From Pegea sp. RAD2-039 (lineage: Eukaryota > Chordata > Thaliacea > Salpida > Salpidae): a stretch of DNA of 64,000 nt. A model generated the notes under the pieces. The model saw nothing but the letters and a program-made list of their open reading frames with translations. It searched no databases and had not been told where the DNA came from. The DNA is taken from the NCBI GenBank assembly GCA_034620365.1, contig JAQGEQ010000354.1:310001-374000 (forward strand). Reading direction: 5' to 3'. Positions 1 through 11,520 of the stretch are shown one piece after another (the first letter of the stretch is position 1; each line of letters opens with the position of its first letter). Position numbers and translations under genes: made by a program.

Positions 1-151
1 CTTCATCTGGTTGTTTTCGGATCTTAACCAGATCAAATTTTATTGCAGGACTACCAATTGCCATTGCAAGCTTGTTTTGAAGAAGTTGTTTATCAGGATT
101 TTTCTTTACATTTGAACGTAAGGTCTTGCCACTTTTATTTGGATCCACCAT
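1..151 (-). CDS. 5' end of an unidentified gene, cut by the window edge
   Basis: On the minus strand an ATG at 151-149 opens a frame that stays open for 50 codons to the window edge. The visible protein begins MVDPNKSGKTLRSNVKKNP and is rich in lysine, asparagine and small polar residues, with no signal peptide or membrane segment. I do not recognise the family. Open length to the edge and a balanced amino-acid composition, unlike the AT-rich junk beside it, are the only support. It could be a first exon or a chance frame. Confidence 0.4.
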   Translation of the reverse strand, partial: MVDPNKSGKTLRSNVKKNPDKQLLQNKLAMAIGSPAIKFDLVKIRKQPDE

Positions 152-530
152 AGTTTTCTTGAAAGATTTTTAGTGTCACCAACCACGTTATATAATTTTT
201 CTCTAATATAAATATACAATATACAAATCACTTGCTAAAATGATTTCATCACAACCACTTTTCAAATAGAATATGTTTCTGAAATCTTTTCAAAATCAAC
301 CAATTTAGCTTAGTGTAAAAACTTTTAATTCTAATACTACATACTTATTTATCATCTTCTATAAATCGTACGTACTTTAAATTCTTGAATACAATCTCAG
401 TGCATAGATGCCTTATCAAATTTATGATATTATAAAAGTTGAATCCGTTTATACATTATTTACGACATTGGTATGCAGGAAGAATAATATTAAATCTGAT
501 AGTTATGATTTTCATAGAATCTTGTTAAAA

Positions 531-572
531 GACTTTTACTTATTCTCTTGTGGAGGCTGGATGAATCAGTAG
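531..572 (+). pseudogene. M13 (neprilysin-like) peptidase scrap
   Basis: A short stretch reads DFYLFSCGGWMNQ followed by a stop. This is the DPCxDFYxFACGGW signature that follows the membrane anchor in M13 metallopeptidases. No exon structure around it could be assembled. A fuller relative with the same motif lies at 14.9-17.4 kb on the other strand, so this is probably a broken copy of that family. Confidence 0.55.
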
Positions 573-902
573 TCTGTATATTCGGAAGATAAGAAATTTT
601 AGTCAAAAATAAGATAGAGTATGAAACATATAAGATTATCGAGTAAGTAATAACAAAAAAATATTGTTTAGTTTCCGACATTGCTAAACATAAACTTTCT
701 ATATGTTTATCAACTTTTAGTAATTTAAAAGATATAAATTTATTATATATTACACATGCCAGAGAATCATGAAGTAAAACTAGAGATAGTGATTCATTTA
801 AGAAAGCAAAACCGTTTTATCATATTTGATTAAACACATTTAAACAGATTATATAATCGTGAAAGATTTAAATATTCAAATATAACAAAAATGATAAACG
901 TA
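573..902. other. AT-rich spacer, nothing recognised
   Basis: Stop-rich in all frames; no histone, RNA or repeat signature was seen. Confidence 0.5.
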
Positions 903-956
903 CCTTCATGCTAAGCTTGTAACAATTACGCCAAAGATGGATGTTTCGCTAATTCG
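903..956 (+). pseudogene. histone H3 C-terminal relic
   Basis: The reading LHAKLVTITPKMDVSLIR aligns with the H3 segment [20 protein letters not shown]. Nucleotides match the intact H3 genes of this window well around the AKRVTI codons. No start, promoter or 3' stem-loop accompanies it. It is a decayed fragment. Confidence 0.7.
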
Positions 957-958
957 CT

Positions 959-996
959 ATGCAGCAAAACTCCCACTGCTGTTTGAGAAGCTCTAT
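959..996 (-). pseudogene. histone H2B relic, short
   Basis: On the plus strand, the bases around CACTGCTGTTTGA match the complement of the intact H2B genes near codons for [12 protein letters not shown]. Only about 38 bases are alignable. It directly follows the H3 relic. Confidence 0.5.
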
Positions 997-1209
997 TTGC
1001 AAAGAGTAATCCGTAGTTTAAACCGCGCATACACGGCTGTTGTAATTTGAAGGTCGATTACGACTGTTATGATTGAATTACGACTATTAAAGTTTCTTAG
1101 AACTTCTGGCGGCTTGCTTTTTGTAATATTTTAAATGAATATATGCTATTATCATCGCAACATACTATTATTTGGTTACAAGCTTCTTTCTGAAATTGGA
1201 TACTTATTA

Positions 1210-1284
1210 CGTAATTCCCCTGGCAACAAAATTCTTGCTGGTGTTTAAGTTTGACGACTACAGAAAGTTGAATACTTGTATTAG
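1210..1284 (-). pseudogene. histone H2B relic
   Basis: About 75 bases align without gaps to the intact minus-strand H2B gene at 12312 (its segment 12370-12444, codons for [23 protein letters not shown]). Numerous substitutions, including an in-frame stop, show it is dead. Confidence 0.7.
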
Positions 1285-1384
1285 ATTTTTAAATCAAACA
1301 TTCAGAGGATAAGGAATTACAATTCAACTGACACTATAATTACAACCTTTAGCTCTATTATCACAGCAAATTATGGATAAATGA

Positions 1385-1741
1385 TTAAAATTTTTCAAGA
1401 TAGTGGCCATGAAAAGGACCTATGAAGCTCAATAGTCGATTCCATACAAAATTCCTCGGTTTTTTTTTCAATGCATAAGCTACATCGCGTATTGTAACAA
1501 ACTCTCGTTTGGCATGTTCCGTAAAATTAAAAGCATCCCAAAGAACAAATTGAAGAAATGTTTTTAATCTTTCTTCTTTTTCTGCATAATTCAAGCCAAA
1601 AATACGTTCAATACCACCTCGACGAGCCAAACACTTCACATCCAGCAAACTGACACCTTTAACAGAATCGCGATACCCTATATTGTGACGGCTAATAGGT
1701 GTTTTTCGCAAACCAACTAGTCCTTTGCCTGTTGGTGACAT
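1385..1741 (-). CDS. divergent histone H4-like open frame (118 aa)
   Basis: An uninterrupted frame clearly derived from H4. It keeps MSxxGKG, CLARRGGIERIFGLNY (canonical [16 protein letters not shown]), TEHAKREFVT and DVAYALKKKPR, but roughly half of the residues differ from the nearly invariant H4. The normal stop after GFGG is lost, and the frame runs through the old 3' stem-loop (1405-1420, now GGTCCTTTTCATGGCC on the coding strand). The tail of acetylatable lysines is also eroded. An ACGGACGTCAACG element lies about 60 bases upstream, like the promoter of the real H4 genes. It may be a pseudogene that happens to stay open, or a diverged variant. Overlap of coding sequence with the former stem-loop favours decay. 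Confidence 0.5.
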   Translation of the reverse strand: MSPTGKGLVGLRKTPISRHNIGYRDSVKGVSLLDVKCLARRGGIERIFGLNYAEKEERLKTFLQFVLWDAFNFTEHAKREFVTIRDVAYALKKKPRNFVWNRLLSFIGPFHGHYLEKF

Positions 1742-1934
1742 CTAGAATTTTTTCTTGATATTCAACCTGAGCCAAAAACAGTTTTATTATAATCTTAGTA
1801 CGGACGTCAACGAACTGCAATAAGAATCATAACAACACACTTCCAGCACTTAACAAAAGATTTATTGATTACTTTGACGTCTGTAATTCGAACACCACTA
1901 ATTTGTAGAATGTTTGAGTAGTTATCTTGTTTAA

Positions 1935-2092
1935 ATGTTTACTTTAAAGCAAACTGTTACTAAAACAACTTGTGGAAAAGACCCAAGACTTACTAATGAA
2001 ACAGCTGTTAAGAGTTCTCTAGCAACTGGTGGAGTAAAAAAACTGTATTGAAACCAATCTGGAACTGTAGCTCTTCGTGACATCCGTCATTC
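1935..2092 (+). pseudogene. histone H3 pseudogene, N-terminal half
   Basis: Reads MFTLKQTVTKTTCGKDPR and then LATGGVKK, stop, and SGTVALRDIRHS, stop. This follows the order of H3 residues 1-57 ([46 protein letters not shown]). Two in-frame stops and loss of everything after residue 57 make it a pseudogene. Confidence 0.85.
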
Positions 2093-3249
2093 ATAGAAAT
2101 ACTTTTTTCATTTTTTACTTTGAAATAATTCCATCAGCATAAATTTGAATTTTATCTTTTCCAACAACTGTTAAAGTGTGTTTTTTAGATGTTTGTTTTT
2201 TGTTTAAGAAGATTAAAATATAACTTAATCAACTTTTTTCTATCCATTTACAGCGATGTACCAAATAGATTTCTGTCTACATAAGATTATCAAACTAATG
2301 TATTGTATAAAGGAAAAAGTATTCTTAGATACATGGAGAAATTATTGAGTAAGCAAAGCAAGTACAAAGTTAAAAAAATCATCCATCTTTAAAAAAATAT
2401 GACACATGGCTGCAGATATCAACTTATTGCTCTTGCTTTGTTTTGATTTCACATTTCTTGAACTTTATCATTGATGGTATGTTATAAGTTAGTAAAAAAT
2501 AAATTTCCACTAATTATTTACTTTATTGGCGTTGATTAAAGTTTAGAGGAAAGCTTCATTAAAAATGAATGTAAATAAAACTTTTTATATTTTGGCAATA
2601 TTACTATTATCATACTGTAGTAAATCAATTAAGAATTTTTTGGATTTTATATAATTTTATTTTCATTTTTTGTTATAGATTAACTTTTTATTTTATTAAA
2701 TTATACTGTTTATACATAATAACTATGTAAACTTTATTTATATTTATGAAATATTGTAACCATAAATTATTATTCATTTAAAAATTTTAAAATGTTTATT
2801 TCATTAGCATTTTATTTTTTATTACAAAATGCTAATTTTCAAAAAACATATTTCAAAAAGATGCTGGTTTTAATACTTTTTTTAAAGTTTACTATTGGGA
2901 TATCTAGGAGTTAAATAAAACATTTTGTTTACGTTTTTAACTGATGATTGGTCAGTATTTTTTAATGATAACAAATAATATATAATCAAAGTCATAAAAT
3001 GAATAAATTATTTATCTATTCAAGAAATTATCCAAGTTTAAAAACTTTTCGAAGAATTCATAAATTGTAGTATAACAAATTTTGTTCTTTTTGCAAACTC
3101 ATTACTTAAGTTAATACGTTGCTTCTTTCAAAGGTTTCAATTATTTGTAATATTATTATTTGATAATTTTTTTTAATATGTAGACTATTCTTTTAAATTG
3201 TTTTAAAGTTTCATATTGTATTTAGCCTATTTTAAAACTAGCAAACTAG
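2093..3249. other. AT-rich spacer, nothing recognised
   Basis: Poly-A/T runs and stops in every frame; no gene, RNA gene or repeat was identified. Confidence 0.5.
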
Positions 3250-3490
3250 CAATTGTTATAATTGGTTTTTGATGGTTGAAATATTTCTGTAGCTCAGTAT
3301 TTATGATGTCTTTAACAAAATTTGCTATATTATTATGACAAGGAAAATAAGACAATATATTCCCAACAAGTGAATACTTTTCAAAGTGATTTATGAAAAT
3401 AAAGCTGTCTCTCAGTAGTTGGCCAAAAGTAGTCTCTGAATAACAGATTTAGCTGAAGCATTTCAATAGATTGACATTAAATGTCCTGAT
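3250..3490. repeat. inverted repeat, left end of histone module 1
   Basis: The reverse complement of this segment matches 14070-14285 with few changes. Shared blocks include the bases around CTGTCTCTCAGTAGTTGG and GATGGTTGAAATATTTC. The two copies sit outside the outermost H2A genes of module 1 and point at each other, so the module is a large palindrome. Confidence 0.75.
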
Positions 3491-3994
3491 TGTATTTGAT
3501 CTTAAAAGTAATTTAGTTACTTTGACTTCAGTTCGATTAGTAGATCTTTGGTAGTATGCTGATGATATTTTATTTGCCAAACTACATTTCTAAAAATAGA
3601 TAGAGGGCATGCCTTTGCCTAATGTTGCTAGACCACAACTGATGCACCAAAATATAAAAATATCCGTCTTAAGAAACTGTCAAGCGTTGATGAAGATTTA
3701 GAAATACAGAAATGAAAAACTTATCTTTAATTAATAGGTAACAGTTATCTCTTTCTTGAAAAGTAGTTTGAACATTATTAATATTGTTGCAACTGCTATT
3801 CAATTAAGTAACGCTTCACTGACTCTATATAATCAAATCTTTTAAAATCAAGTGTCAACCAAATAAAAAACAAAAAAATGGTCTACATTTGAAATCATCT
3901 AATTAATGTCATTGAAGACTTTCAATTATTAAACCACACATGCCTTACGAACTTATGATGACTATTAGGCAGAAGTTTCGATGCTTTCACAAGT
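3491..3994. other. spacer before H2A
   Basis: No gene. At 3555-3584 one frame reads YADDILFAKL, resembling a reverse-transcriptase YxDD box, but with stops just upstream; see findings. Confidence 0.4.
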
Positions 3995-4010
3995 GGTTCC
4001 AAAAAGAACC
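3995..4010 (-). terminator. histone 3' stem-loop of H2A (4029)
   Basis: The transcript reads GGTTCTTTTTGGAACC, 18 bases after the stop. The stem is 5-6 bp. The match to the animal histone stem-loop is good, with G for the usual A after the loop. Confidence 0.85.
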
Positions 4011-4028
4011 TTTTAATTGGTTAACAAT

Positions 4029-4412
4029 TTAAACCTTTTTTGTGGCTGGTCCAGTCTTTCTTGGCAACAAAACTGCTTGGATATTGGGTAGAACTCCTCC
4101 TTGAGAAAGTGTTAGACCTGCAAGTAATTTGTTCAATTCTTCATCATTTCGAATCGCTAATTGTAGGTGGCGAGGAATGATTCGAGTTTTCTTGTTGTCA
4201 CGAGCAGCATTTCCAGCCAATTCAAGAACTTCAGCACTCAAATATTCGAGAACTGCAGCAAGATGAACTGGTGCACCAGCACCTACACGTTGAGAATAAT
4301 TGCCATTTCTCAACAATCGATGAACACGTCCAACTGGGAATTGAAGACCAGCCCGTGAAGATCGGCTCTTTGGTTTAGATTTTGATTTTGCTCCTTTACC
4401 AAGTCCTGACAT
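4029..4412 (-). CDS. histone H2A (R3L subtype, most divergent copy)
   Basis: Core nucleosomal H2A, 127 residues, pairing with H2B. The fold is intact: [15 protein letters not shown], the acidic patch ([16 protein letters not shown] and NDEEL) and the C-terminal PNIQAVLLP docking segment. The N-terminus is MSGLGKG, so the Arg of the conserved SGRGK motif is Leu. Further changes against the sister copies are His for Tyr in [15 protein letters not shown] for LGGVTIAQ, and LLPRKT for LLPKKT. It is divergently transcribed from H2B at 4577 over a 164-base shared promoter and is the outer gene of the left palindrome arm. No introns, as usual for replication-dependent histones. Confidence 0.95.
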   Translation of the reverse strand: MSGLGKGAKSKSKPKSRSSRAGLQFPVGRVHRLLRNGNYSQRVGAGAPVHLAAVLEYLSAEVLELAGNAARDNKKTRIIPRHLQLAIRNDEELNKLLAGLTLSQGGVLPNIQAVLLPRKTGPATKKV

Positions 4413-4470
4413 TTTGTAGTTACTATAAAGCTATCAAATAATTTTAACAAATTTTAGCATGTTTAATTTT

Positions 4471-4490
4471 ACAGACGTAGTCGAAGAAGA
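4471..4490. promoter_or_regulatory. shared H2A/H2B divergent promoter element
   Basis: ACAGACGTAGTCGAAGAAG lies midway between the divergent H2A and H2B genes. The same element, reversed, occurs between the pairs at 12757-12775 and 23072-23090. A TATATAA at 4524-4530 serves H2B. Confidence 0.7.
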
Positions 4491-4576
4491 ACAAGTCTAT
4501 TGCTTATTAGCATAACCTAAACATATATAAAACCCATGTATGCGGCATTTTTACTATTTTAGCCAAATCATACACT

Positions 4577-4936
4577 ATGGTCGCATCAAAAGGAAGTAAG
4601 AAAGCAGTAAAGTCAGTTGCACCAACTGATAAGCCCAAGAAGCGCAAGGCTCGCCGAAAAGAAAGTTTCAGCATTTATGTTTACAAAGTTTTGAAGCAGG
4701 TTCATCCAGATACTGGAATTTCTAGTAAAGCTATGAGTATCATGAATTCATTTGTTAATGATATCTTTGAACGTATTGCGGCTGAAGCTTCACGCTTGGC
4801 CAACTACAACAAACGTTCAACTATCAGTAGTCGTGAGATTCAAACAGCAGTGAGACTTTTGTTGCCAGGAGAATTAGCCAAGCATGCAGTTTCAGAAGGA
4901 ACTAAAGCTGTTACCAAATATACTAGCTCCAAGTAG
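4577..4936 (+). CDS. histone H2B
   Basis: Nucleosomal H2B, 119 residues. It has a basic tail ([13 protein letters not shown]), the HBR-like basic stretch [10 protein letters not shown], the histone fold from [13 protein letters not shown], and the C-terminal helix ending AVTKYTSSK, which keeps the ubiquitin-acceptor lysine. The protein is identical to those at 12312 and 22636. It is paired head-to-head with H2A and followed by a stem-loop at 4955. Third bases are AT-rich, like all genes here. Confidence 0.97.
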   Translation: MVASKGSKKAVKSVAPTDKPKKRKARRKESFSIYVYKVLKQVHPDTGISSKAMSIMNSFVNDIFERIAAEASRLANYNKRSTISSREIQTAVRLLLPGELAKHAVSEGTKAVTKYTSSK

Positions 4937-4954
4937 ATTTATCTGCTTAGGACG

Positions 4955-4970
4955 GGTTCTTTTTAGAACC
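4955..4970 (+). terminator. histone 3' stem-loop of H2B (4577)
   Basis: GGTTCTTTTTAGAACC, 18 bases after the stop, a perfect match to the animal consensus and followed by ACCA-type flank. Confidence 0.92.
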
Positions 4971-5539
4971 ACTTATTCAAAGTTTGAACTTATCAGAGAT
5001 AATTTCTGTAATAATATCCTTGATTGTACAGTGAACACCAATATACAAAGCTTGTATTCAGGTTTAATATTAATCCAACTTATTATTCAGTTTTTGATAA
5101 TGTATTTTGAATTAATTTCATTTAATTTTTTTTTTGTAATATTTTCCATAATTAAATTGAAAGCAAAAAAGTGAATGATTACACTCACCAAGTGATTAAT
5201 TTTGATTAATATTTTGAATAAAATTTAGCGTTTCTTGATTTTCATTTAGAGTCGTTTTAAGAGTCTGTTAAAATAAGCAAACTATTTATAAACTAACCGC
5301 AACTTATCATTCATTTTTGATAATAAAATTAATTCAAAATACAATATTTTCGTAATATTGTTGGACATTTAAATCATGACCTGAAATGAGGGCAGAAAAA
5401 TGAATAATTACGCCCACTGTATAAATTCTGATTAATTTTTTGAATAAAATTTAATGAGCACTTCTAAAATTACTTTTTATAAATGTTGTGAGACATAACT
5501 GTTAATGTCAATTAAAAACAATCAGTTGAAATTATTAGT
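4971..5539. other. spacer between H2B and H4
   Basis: AT-rich; frames ending here are read-throughs of other genes. The same kind of spacer, mirrored, lies at 11950-12276. Confidence 0.5.
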
Positions 5540-5555
5540 GGTCCTAAAAAGGACC
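5540..5555 (-). terminator. histone 3' stem-loop of H4 (5570)
   Basis: Transcript reads GGTCCTTTTTAGGACC. All H4 copies here have GGTCC stems, the other histones GGTTC stems. Confidence 0.92.
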
Positions 5556-5569
5556 TACGGTTTGGTTAC

Positions 5570-5938
<369 letters not shown>

Positions 5939-5946
5939 CTAATTTT

Positions 5947-5998
5947 CAGACGCAACGACGGTATCTCGACCTTTACAGACGCAACGACTCACTTAAGT
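5947..5998. promoter_or_regulatory. H4 promoter elements, doubled
   Basis: Two copies of CAGACGCAACGAC (5947-5959 and 5976-5988), the second continuing into CTCACTTAAGTA. The same block, reversed, precedes the H4 genes at 11608 (one copy) and 26392 (two copies). Confidence 0.7.
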
Positions 5999-6161
5999 AT
6001 TTTACAAAACTACTTAGTAAAATACAAACTACGCAGGGAAAAACCACAAACTTTAACTTGATGTTTTCAGTGTATAAAATAATTAAGAAAAAGATTATAT
6101 TTGTTTTTGGATAAGCAAACAAAAAATAAAAATGTATGACAACCAAATTGAGTAACTTCAA

Positions 6162-6649
6162 AAGGATAATCTAGTCATATTTCTTAACAAAGTTTTGATT
6201 TGTTCGTTTATTCTTACATATATCATAATCAAGGTAAGTTTACTAATAATGAAGAAAAGAAAATTATTTATCATCTATTTTTTACTTTGATGAAAATTTT
6301 AAAGTAATTATTAAATGTAATCTTTAATTTTGGTGAACACGTTATTTAGTTTGTTTTAAATCTTTTAACCGTCTAAGTCTTCATTAACTCAAACAATAAA
6401 AATATTACTATAGACGTTTTATAAAAGAAATCCATTCCAACAAAACCTAAATTTTATTAAAATGGCTTATTTGTTCAAATTTACAATTATCTTTAGAATT
6501 GACCTGCTGTTTTTGGTTGATATTTGAAACTTAGTTGGCTAAAAAAGCTTTTTTCCTGAGCAAACTACACAACCTACAGCAAAAGTGTATTATTGTGTCT
6601 TATTTTATTTTTATTTTGTAACTTTGTTCCTTGTTTAATTCTATGTTTT
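6162..6649. other. spacer between H4 and H3
   Basis: AT-rich, no gene seen. Homology to the right arm resumes at about 6650. Confidence 0.45.
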
Positions 6650-6948
6650 GATAATAATCACTCTTTTATTAGGCATGTATAGAATCCATTTGATTGAAAA
6701 TGAAAAAAGATCTTTTTACCAAAAAATGACAAAATGTATGTAAATAAAGTAAGTGGTGAATGAAATTTAAACACTAACTTCCTGTTCGGCTAATTACAAC
6801 AATTACATATGAGCTGTCATTAGATGCGAACAGAAGAAATGGTTATATTACTTGATAAAAAAGTTAAACAATAATGCAGTTTAAAAAGATAGCCTAGAAA
6901 TGAGTAAGAAAATAAAGTTTCCTTGTTTCGTTAAAGTTTGTAATTTTG

Positions 6949-6956
6949 TATATATA
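6949..6956 (+). promoter_or_regulatory. H3 TATA box
   Basis: TATATATA about 45 bases before the H3 start codon. The right copy (10879 gene) has GTATACATAC at the mirrored place. Confidence 0.6.
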
Positions 6957-6994
6957 CTAAAATGTTGGTGCCCGAATTCATTCGATCATAATAA

Positions 6995-7411
<417 letters not shown>

Positions 7412-7428
7412 ATATTGTAGAAATGACA

Positions 7429-7444
7429 GGTTCTTTTTAGAACC
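7429..7444 (+). terminator. histone 3' stem-loop of H3 (7001)
   Basis: GGTTCTTTTTAGAACC, 17 bases after the stop. Confidence 0.92.
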
Positions 7445-7970
7445 ACCACATAATTAAACAATTAGCATTGAGCTTTCTACTAAAGCATACTTGATAAAAT
7501 TTTTATCAAAGTTAAGTATTTTTAGAAGAAATAGTTAACTGGTTGTAAATCTAAATAAAGTTCTGTGTAATTAATTTCGGCAAATTGGTTTTTCAAAATC
7601 TTGAGTACAGTTATTAATAGTTATCTACCAACTTTCTATTTATTTAGTATTGCAACAGATATTTTATTAAACTATCCACAGTAGACTAAAAATAAATATT
7701 TTATTAAAAATTTATTTTGTATTTGTCGTTGACAATAAGTATTTTCAGTAAAAGTCCAGAAAAGATTGTTGAATCAAATCAATATCTTATTAGTAAAACT
7801 GCACAACAAAATGGATCAACTTCACAACGAAATTTTTACAGCAATTAAAAATACACTGTTTTGAATCTTATCTAGTTTCGTGAACAAAAAATACTTTTTC
7901 AAATAATTTAAACAAATTTTTTATATAAAAACCTAACTTTTAAGAAAATGTATTATTTAAACGTTTAGTT
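7445..7970. other. spacer between H3 and H1
   Basis: AT-rich; no gene seen. An AACGTCTGAAA element and TATAAA occur just before H1 (about 7970-7995). Confidence 0.5.
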
Positions 7971-8025
7971 AACGTCTGAAATAGTAAGTATAAATTCGAC
8001 TTGAAAACTTTTAAAAATTACAAAA

Positions 8026-8613
8026 ATGGCGGTAAAGACTTCTCCAGTTGTTTCAAAAAAGCCAACTAAGAAAGCATCAGATCATCCTACTTATAAGGAG
8101 ATGATCAAAGATGCAGTGGTTGCTTTGAAAGATAGGAAAGGTTCCTCACGCCAAGCTATTGTTAAGTATGTTAAAGACAATAACAAAGTCAGTGATGATT
8201 GTGATCAGTATGTTAAACAAGCGTTAGCAAAAGCTGTTGTTTCTGGTTTATTTGTTCAGACATCAGGTAAAGGTGCTTCTGGTTCTTTCAAACTTGCTAA
8301 AGTTGAAAAGAAACCAGTTGTTAAGGCACAAAAAACAGCTGTTGCTAAGAAACCATCTGTTGCTAAGAAAGTATCTGTTGCTAAGAAGCCATCTGTTGTT
8401 AAGAAACCAACTGTAACAGCAAAAAAGATAGTGACAAAGAAAACTGTTAAAAAGCCAGTTTCCCCAGCCAAGAAATCACCCAGAAAAGTCGCAAAGAAAT
8501 CCTTATCTACTAAAAAATCCACCATCAAGAAAACAACTTCCAAGGCTAAAGCAAATGTAAAGAAGCCTGATGTTAAAAAAACTGCTTCTAAAAAGACTAC
8601 TACTAAAAAGTAA
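8026..8613 (+). CDS. linker histone H1 (195 aa)
   Basis: Linker histone that binds the nucleosome dyad. A short tail (MAVKTSPVVSKKPTKKA) is followed by the winged-helix H15 domain at about residues 18-90 (HPTYKEMIKDAVVALKDR, GSSRQAIVKYVK, ending SGKGASGSFKLAK). A Lys/Ala/Pro-rich tail follows with repeated VAKKPS and KKSP-like units. The sister gene at 23892 is 18 residues shorter because it lacks several VAKKPS-type repeats. It sits in the centre of palindrome module 1. TATAAA at 7989 and a stem-loop at 8633 mark it as replication-dependent. Confidence 0.95.
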   Translation: MAVKTSPVVSKKPTKKASDHPTYKEMIKDAVVALKDRKGSSRQAIVKYVKDNNKVSDDCDQYVKQALAKAVVSGLFVQTSGKGASGSFKLAKVEKKPVVKAQKTAVAKKPSVAKKVSVAKKPSVVKKPTVTAKKIVTKKTVKKPVSPAKKSPRKVAKKSLSTKKSTIKKTTSKAKANVKKPDVKKTASKKTTTKK

Positions 8614-8632
8614 ACCTAATTTAATGCTAATC

Positions 8633-8648
8633 GGTTCTTCTCAGAACC
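8633..8648 (+). terminator. histone 3' stem-loop of H1 (8026)
   Basis: GGTTCTTCTCAGAACC, 19 bases after the stop. The loop is TTCTCA rather than TTTTTA; the other H1 gene has the same loop. Confidence 0.9.
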
Positions 8649-9022
8649 ACCAAACTATAAAGCCTTTTATCAAAAATGTAGGAATCAATAGCAACAATTA
8701 CTAGGTTAGCTTTGTTCGATAACGCACAAGTACTTCAAACCGATATAACCATATTTATTTAGCAATTTATCTACTGATGAGCTAATTTTCGTTAACTTAC
8801 CGCTGTTATTTATGTTATAAATTCCAAGAGTCATAGTTAGAAATAGTCTTGCCGAAATTAGCTAGATTTATTAATTTAGTTTGAGCCAAGTAAAAATATT
8901 GATCCACAATTCAAATCATTAAGTGATTTACTGTTAAATTCTTCATCATTAAAAAATTGTTTTGAGCTGGTTAGCTAGCATGATGTAAATTATAACAACA
9001 GCAGAAAATATTGAATTTAAGT
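8649..9022. other. spacer between H1 and H2A
   Basis: Nothing recognised. Confidence 0.5.
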
Positions 9023-9038
9023 GGCTCTTAAAAGAACC
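9023..9038 (-). terminator. histone 3' stem-loop of H2A (9057)
   Basis: Transcript reads GGTTCTTTTAAGAGCC; one stem pair is a T-G wobble. Confidence 0.85.
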
Positions 9039-9056
9039 ATACATTCGACTAACAAC

Positions 9057-9587
<531 letters not shown>

Positions 9588-9689
9588 TCATCTATATTAT
9601 TTAACTAGCATAGTTTATAGTTTTGTAAATAGCCTCGTAAACATAAATAGTTTTATAAATAGGTCTTAATTGCTTGCGTCCATTTGTAT

Positions 9690-9963
9690 AGGTGCACAAA
9701 ACGTGCAGTTTTGTCAGCTACACCAACTGATAAGCGTATAAGGCGAATAGTGCATAAAAAATTTACTTTAATTATGTTTAAGAAGTTTACAATATCTTCA
9801 TCCTGACACTGAAATTTATAGTAGAGCTATGATTATCATGAATTCATTTGTCAAAGATATCCTTGAGTGTTTTCAGGTTAATCTTCACGCTTGGCCAGCT
9901 GCAACTATCAGCAGCTATGAGACTCAAACAGCAGTGTTACCAATTTACCAGCTCGAAGTAAAA
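9690..9963 (+). pseudogene. histone H2B pseudogene
   Basis: Degenerate H2B in which [38 protein letters not shown] and QTAV can be followed across several frame changes. There is a deletion in the [12 protein letters not shown] region. The end reads [12 protein letters not shown] sequence in place of KYTSSK. The 3' stem-loop at 9981 is still perfect. It is head-to-head with the intact H2A at 9057. Confidence 0.9.
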
Positions 9964-9980
9964 TCATATACTTGAAATCT

Positions 9981-9996
9981 GGTTCTTTTTAGAACC
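9981..9996 (+). terminator. intact stem-loop of the dead H2B
   Basis: GGTTCTTTTTAGAACC, perfectly conserved although its gene has decayed. Confidence 0.85.
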
Positions 9997-10434
9997 ACTT
10001 AATTATTAAGCAATTATGTTTATCAGTGACAGGGTAAATTTCATTGCCTTTTAATACCTTCCTTATTTTAGTTTCTTTGTTTATTTTGACGAAGTTATTT
10101 TTAGTAATTTGGGGATTCTTCAGTAATGAAGTTGAAATATTTTAACGTTTGTGTAAACAAATCAGAAACTGTAGATTTCAAGAGTCAAAAAAGTATTTAT
10201 TTGAAAATAGTCCATGATATTAGAATCATGAAGACATTTCTTTAAAAAAAAATCAGCTTTCTTAATTGATATTCTGTGATTACGGTTACTTACAGTAATT
10301 TAAGTATATAATTACTACAATTATAATCGAACAAAAGTAGCATTAAATCGTCATAAACAAAATCAAAACTTAGTTGAAGGTCAAAAAGGTATTGAAGGAA
10401 AAGTAATTTGATCTCTTTCAAAATATCTTGAAGT
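9997..10434. other. spacer, centre-right of module 1
   Basis: AT-rich; no gene seen. Confidence 0.5.
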
Positions 10435-10450
10435 GGTTCTAAAAAGAACC
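10435..10450 (-). terminator. histone 3' stem-loop of H3 (10469)
   Basis: Transcript reads GGTTCTTTTTAGAACC. Confidence 0.92.
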
Positions 10451-10468
10451 GGTTAGATTATAAACTGT

Positions 10469-10885
<417 letters not shown>

Positions 10886-11220
10886 TTATTATGATCGAAT
10901 GAACTCGGGCACCAACATTTTAGTATGTATACAAAATTACAAACTTTAACGAAACAAGGAAACTTTATTTTCTTACTCATTTCTAGGCTATCTTTTTAAA
11001 CTGCATTATTGTTTAACTTTTTTATCAAGTAGTATAACCATTTCTTCTGTTCGCATCTAATGACAGCTCATATGTAATTGTTGTAATTAGCCGAACAGGA
11101 AGTTAGTGTTTAAATTTAATTCACCACTTACTTTATTTACATACATTTTGTCATTTTTTGGTAAAAAGATCTTTTTTCATTTTTAATCAAATGGATTCGT
11201 TACATGCCTAAAAACTGAAT

Positions 11221-11520
11221 GATTTATAAAAAAACATGGAATTAAACAAGGAACAAAGTCAAAAAATATTATTAGCGAGAAAGTTATACTTGTACTAATC
11301 TTTGTTATCGTATTTGCTAATGACTTGTAAATACTTTGTACAAAAATTACGCTTTGATTATTTAGATTCTTTATTTGAAAAGGAAATTAATCTAGATTAC
11401 ATAAATTTTGGAATATTTTTTATCTGTAAAGCAAACCAATCTCTCTTAGAAATATCTTATCCAATAAAAATTTGATGTTTGAGTTTGTATCTCTTACGTG
11501 TGTAGTATTTATGTTAAGGC
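11221..11520. other. spacer between H3 and H4
   Basis: AT-rich; this arm is shorter than its mirror at 5999-6649. No gene seen. Confidence 0.45.

Noticed and set aside
4167..4358. Plus-strand frame of 63 codons opposite H2A, repeated opposite other H2A genes
   Set aside because: Antisense shadow of the conserved H2A codons; it recurs only because H2A recurs.
8256..8543. Antisense Phe/Leu-rich frame in H1
   Set aside because: Mirror of the Lys/Ala/Pro-rich H1 tail (AAG read backwards as CTT).
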